Assembly: GCA_009785875.1 (NCBI GenBank) | Contig: WQUF01000189.1 | Coordinates: 1-5,422 of the forward strand | DNA: 5,422 bases | Direction of reading: 5' to 3' | From: Oscillospiraceae bacterium | GTDB lineage: Bacteria; Bacillota; Clostridia; Clostridiales; Clostridiaceae | Shown here: positions 5,007 through 5,422 of the stretch, in pieces | Position numbering within the stretch: position 1 is the first letter of the stretch | How the letters are laid out: each line of letters starts with the position of its first letter | Program-made: the position numbers and the translations under genes | Notes under the pieces: generated by a model | What the model saw: only the letters and a program-made list of their open reading frames with translations | The model's database searches: none | What the model was told of the DNA's origin: nothing

Positions 5007-5422
5007 ATGAAGAAATATGATATCTTTGAGCTAACTTTGCAAGGTCCCACTGATGGCAACCCATTCACTGAAGTTGACCTACGTGCAAAGTTTAGCTTCA
5101 TGAATTACAAACGCATCGTCTCTGGTTTCTATGATGGAGATGGTGTCTATAAAATACGCTTCATGCCCGACCGTGAAGGTGAATGGAGCTATACAACCAT
5201 TTCGAACTCCGGTGAATTAGATGGAAAGGAGGGCAGCTTTGTTTGCGATCCTGCTATTCCTGGTAATCATGGTCCGGTTAGAGTTATGAGCAAATTCCAC
5301 TTCGCTTATGATGACGGTACACCGTACTATCCTTATGGCACAACAGCTTATAACTGGACAAACCAAGAGCCAAGTTTAGTAGCTCAGACTATTGAGACAT
5401 TAAAAACCTCTAGTTTCAATAA
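5007..5422 (+). CDS. DUF5060-domain glycoside-hydrolase-like protein, N-terminal part (cut by the right edge)
   Basis: The first 138 residues of a probable intracellular glycosidase are visible; the frame is open at the window end. Residues 3-80 match the DUF5060 beta-sandwich as I know it: FELTLQGPTDGNPF (7-20), GFYDGDGVYKIRFMPDREGEW (in 40-60) and SYTTISNSG (61-69). After NHGPVRV (87-93), the FAYDDGTPYYPYGTTAYNW stretch (99-117) and QTIETLKTSSFN (127-138) look like the first strand and helix of a DUF4038-type (beta/alpha)8 barrel; that group includes the GH140 apiosidases. The catalytic residues are outside the window, so activity is unproven. No signal peptide is present. GGGAGG (4995-5000) is six bases from the ATG at 5007; an ATG at 5001 directly abuts it and is followed at once by a stop. 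It lies 15 bp after the hydrolase gene, as the last gene visible in the operon. Confidence 0.88.
   Translation, partial: MKKYDIFELTLQGPTDGNPFTEVDLRAKFSFMNYKRIVSGFYDGDGVYKIRFMPDREGEWSYTTISNSGELDGKEGSFVCDPAIPGNHGPVRVMSKFHFAYDDGTPYYPYGTTAYNWTNQEPSLVAQTIETLKTSSFN

Noticed and set aside
1..5422. Search for a defence system, toxin pair, CRISPR array, transposon or RNA gene
   Set aside because: All coding space is explained by a regulator, an importer and two enzymes. No spaced identical repeats, transposase motifs, terminal inverted repeats or tRNA-like folds were seen.

Overview
The window looks like part of a carbohydrate-uptake locus from a low-GC, Gram-positive anaerobe, most likely a member of the Clostridia. 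The reasons are strong purine-rich ribosome sites, a lipoprotein (not periplasmic) solute-binding protein, LplB/LplC-type permeases, and very AT-rich intergenic DNA (only 3 G/C in 321-380 and 3 in 481-540 by hand count). The species cannot be named from the sequence alone.

Layout: on the minus strand, 256 down to 1 holds the N-terminal 85 residues of a LacI-family regulator that runs off the left edge. A divergent control region of about 340 bp (257-599) follows. It holds a promoter reading left into the regulator, with an imperfect 34-bp inverted repeat lying across its -35 box. It also has a cre/LacI-like operator candidate at 402-415 and a promoter reading right at 504-531, accompanied by a repeated A/T-tract element. 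From 600 to the right edge, five genes run on the plus strand as one apparent operon: a DUF3502-type solute-binding lipoprotein (600-2171); an intergenic hairpin (2192-2217); two binding-protein-dependent permeases (2245-3201 and 3219-4118); an alpha/beta-hydrolase resembling carbohydrate esterases (4131-4991); and the start of a DUF5060-type glycosidase-like protein cut by the right edge (5007-5422). Gaps between the last four genes are 12-17 bp.

How it fits together (inference): the lipoprotein captures an oligosaccharide outside the cell and the two permeases bring it in. They must be powered by an ATPase encoded elsewhere, because none is present here. The hydrolase and the glycosidase-like protein both lack signal peptides, so they would deacylate and cleave the imported sugar in the cytoplasm. 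The LacI-type protein is the obvious local regulator. The substrate cannot be deduced; an acylated plant-wall oligosaccharide is the best guess.

No CRISPR array, RNA gene, insertion sequence or defence system is visible. I do not see an undescribed biological system. The observations most worth a second look are the enzyme pair with its unassigned substrate, the regulator's atypical hinge region, the dyad over its promoter, the hairpin whose T-tract lies on the wrong strand, and the composition break between regulator and operon.
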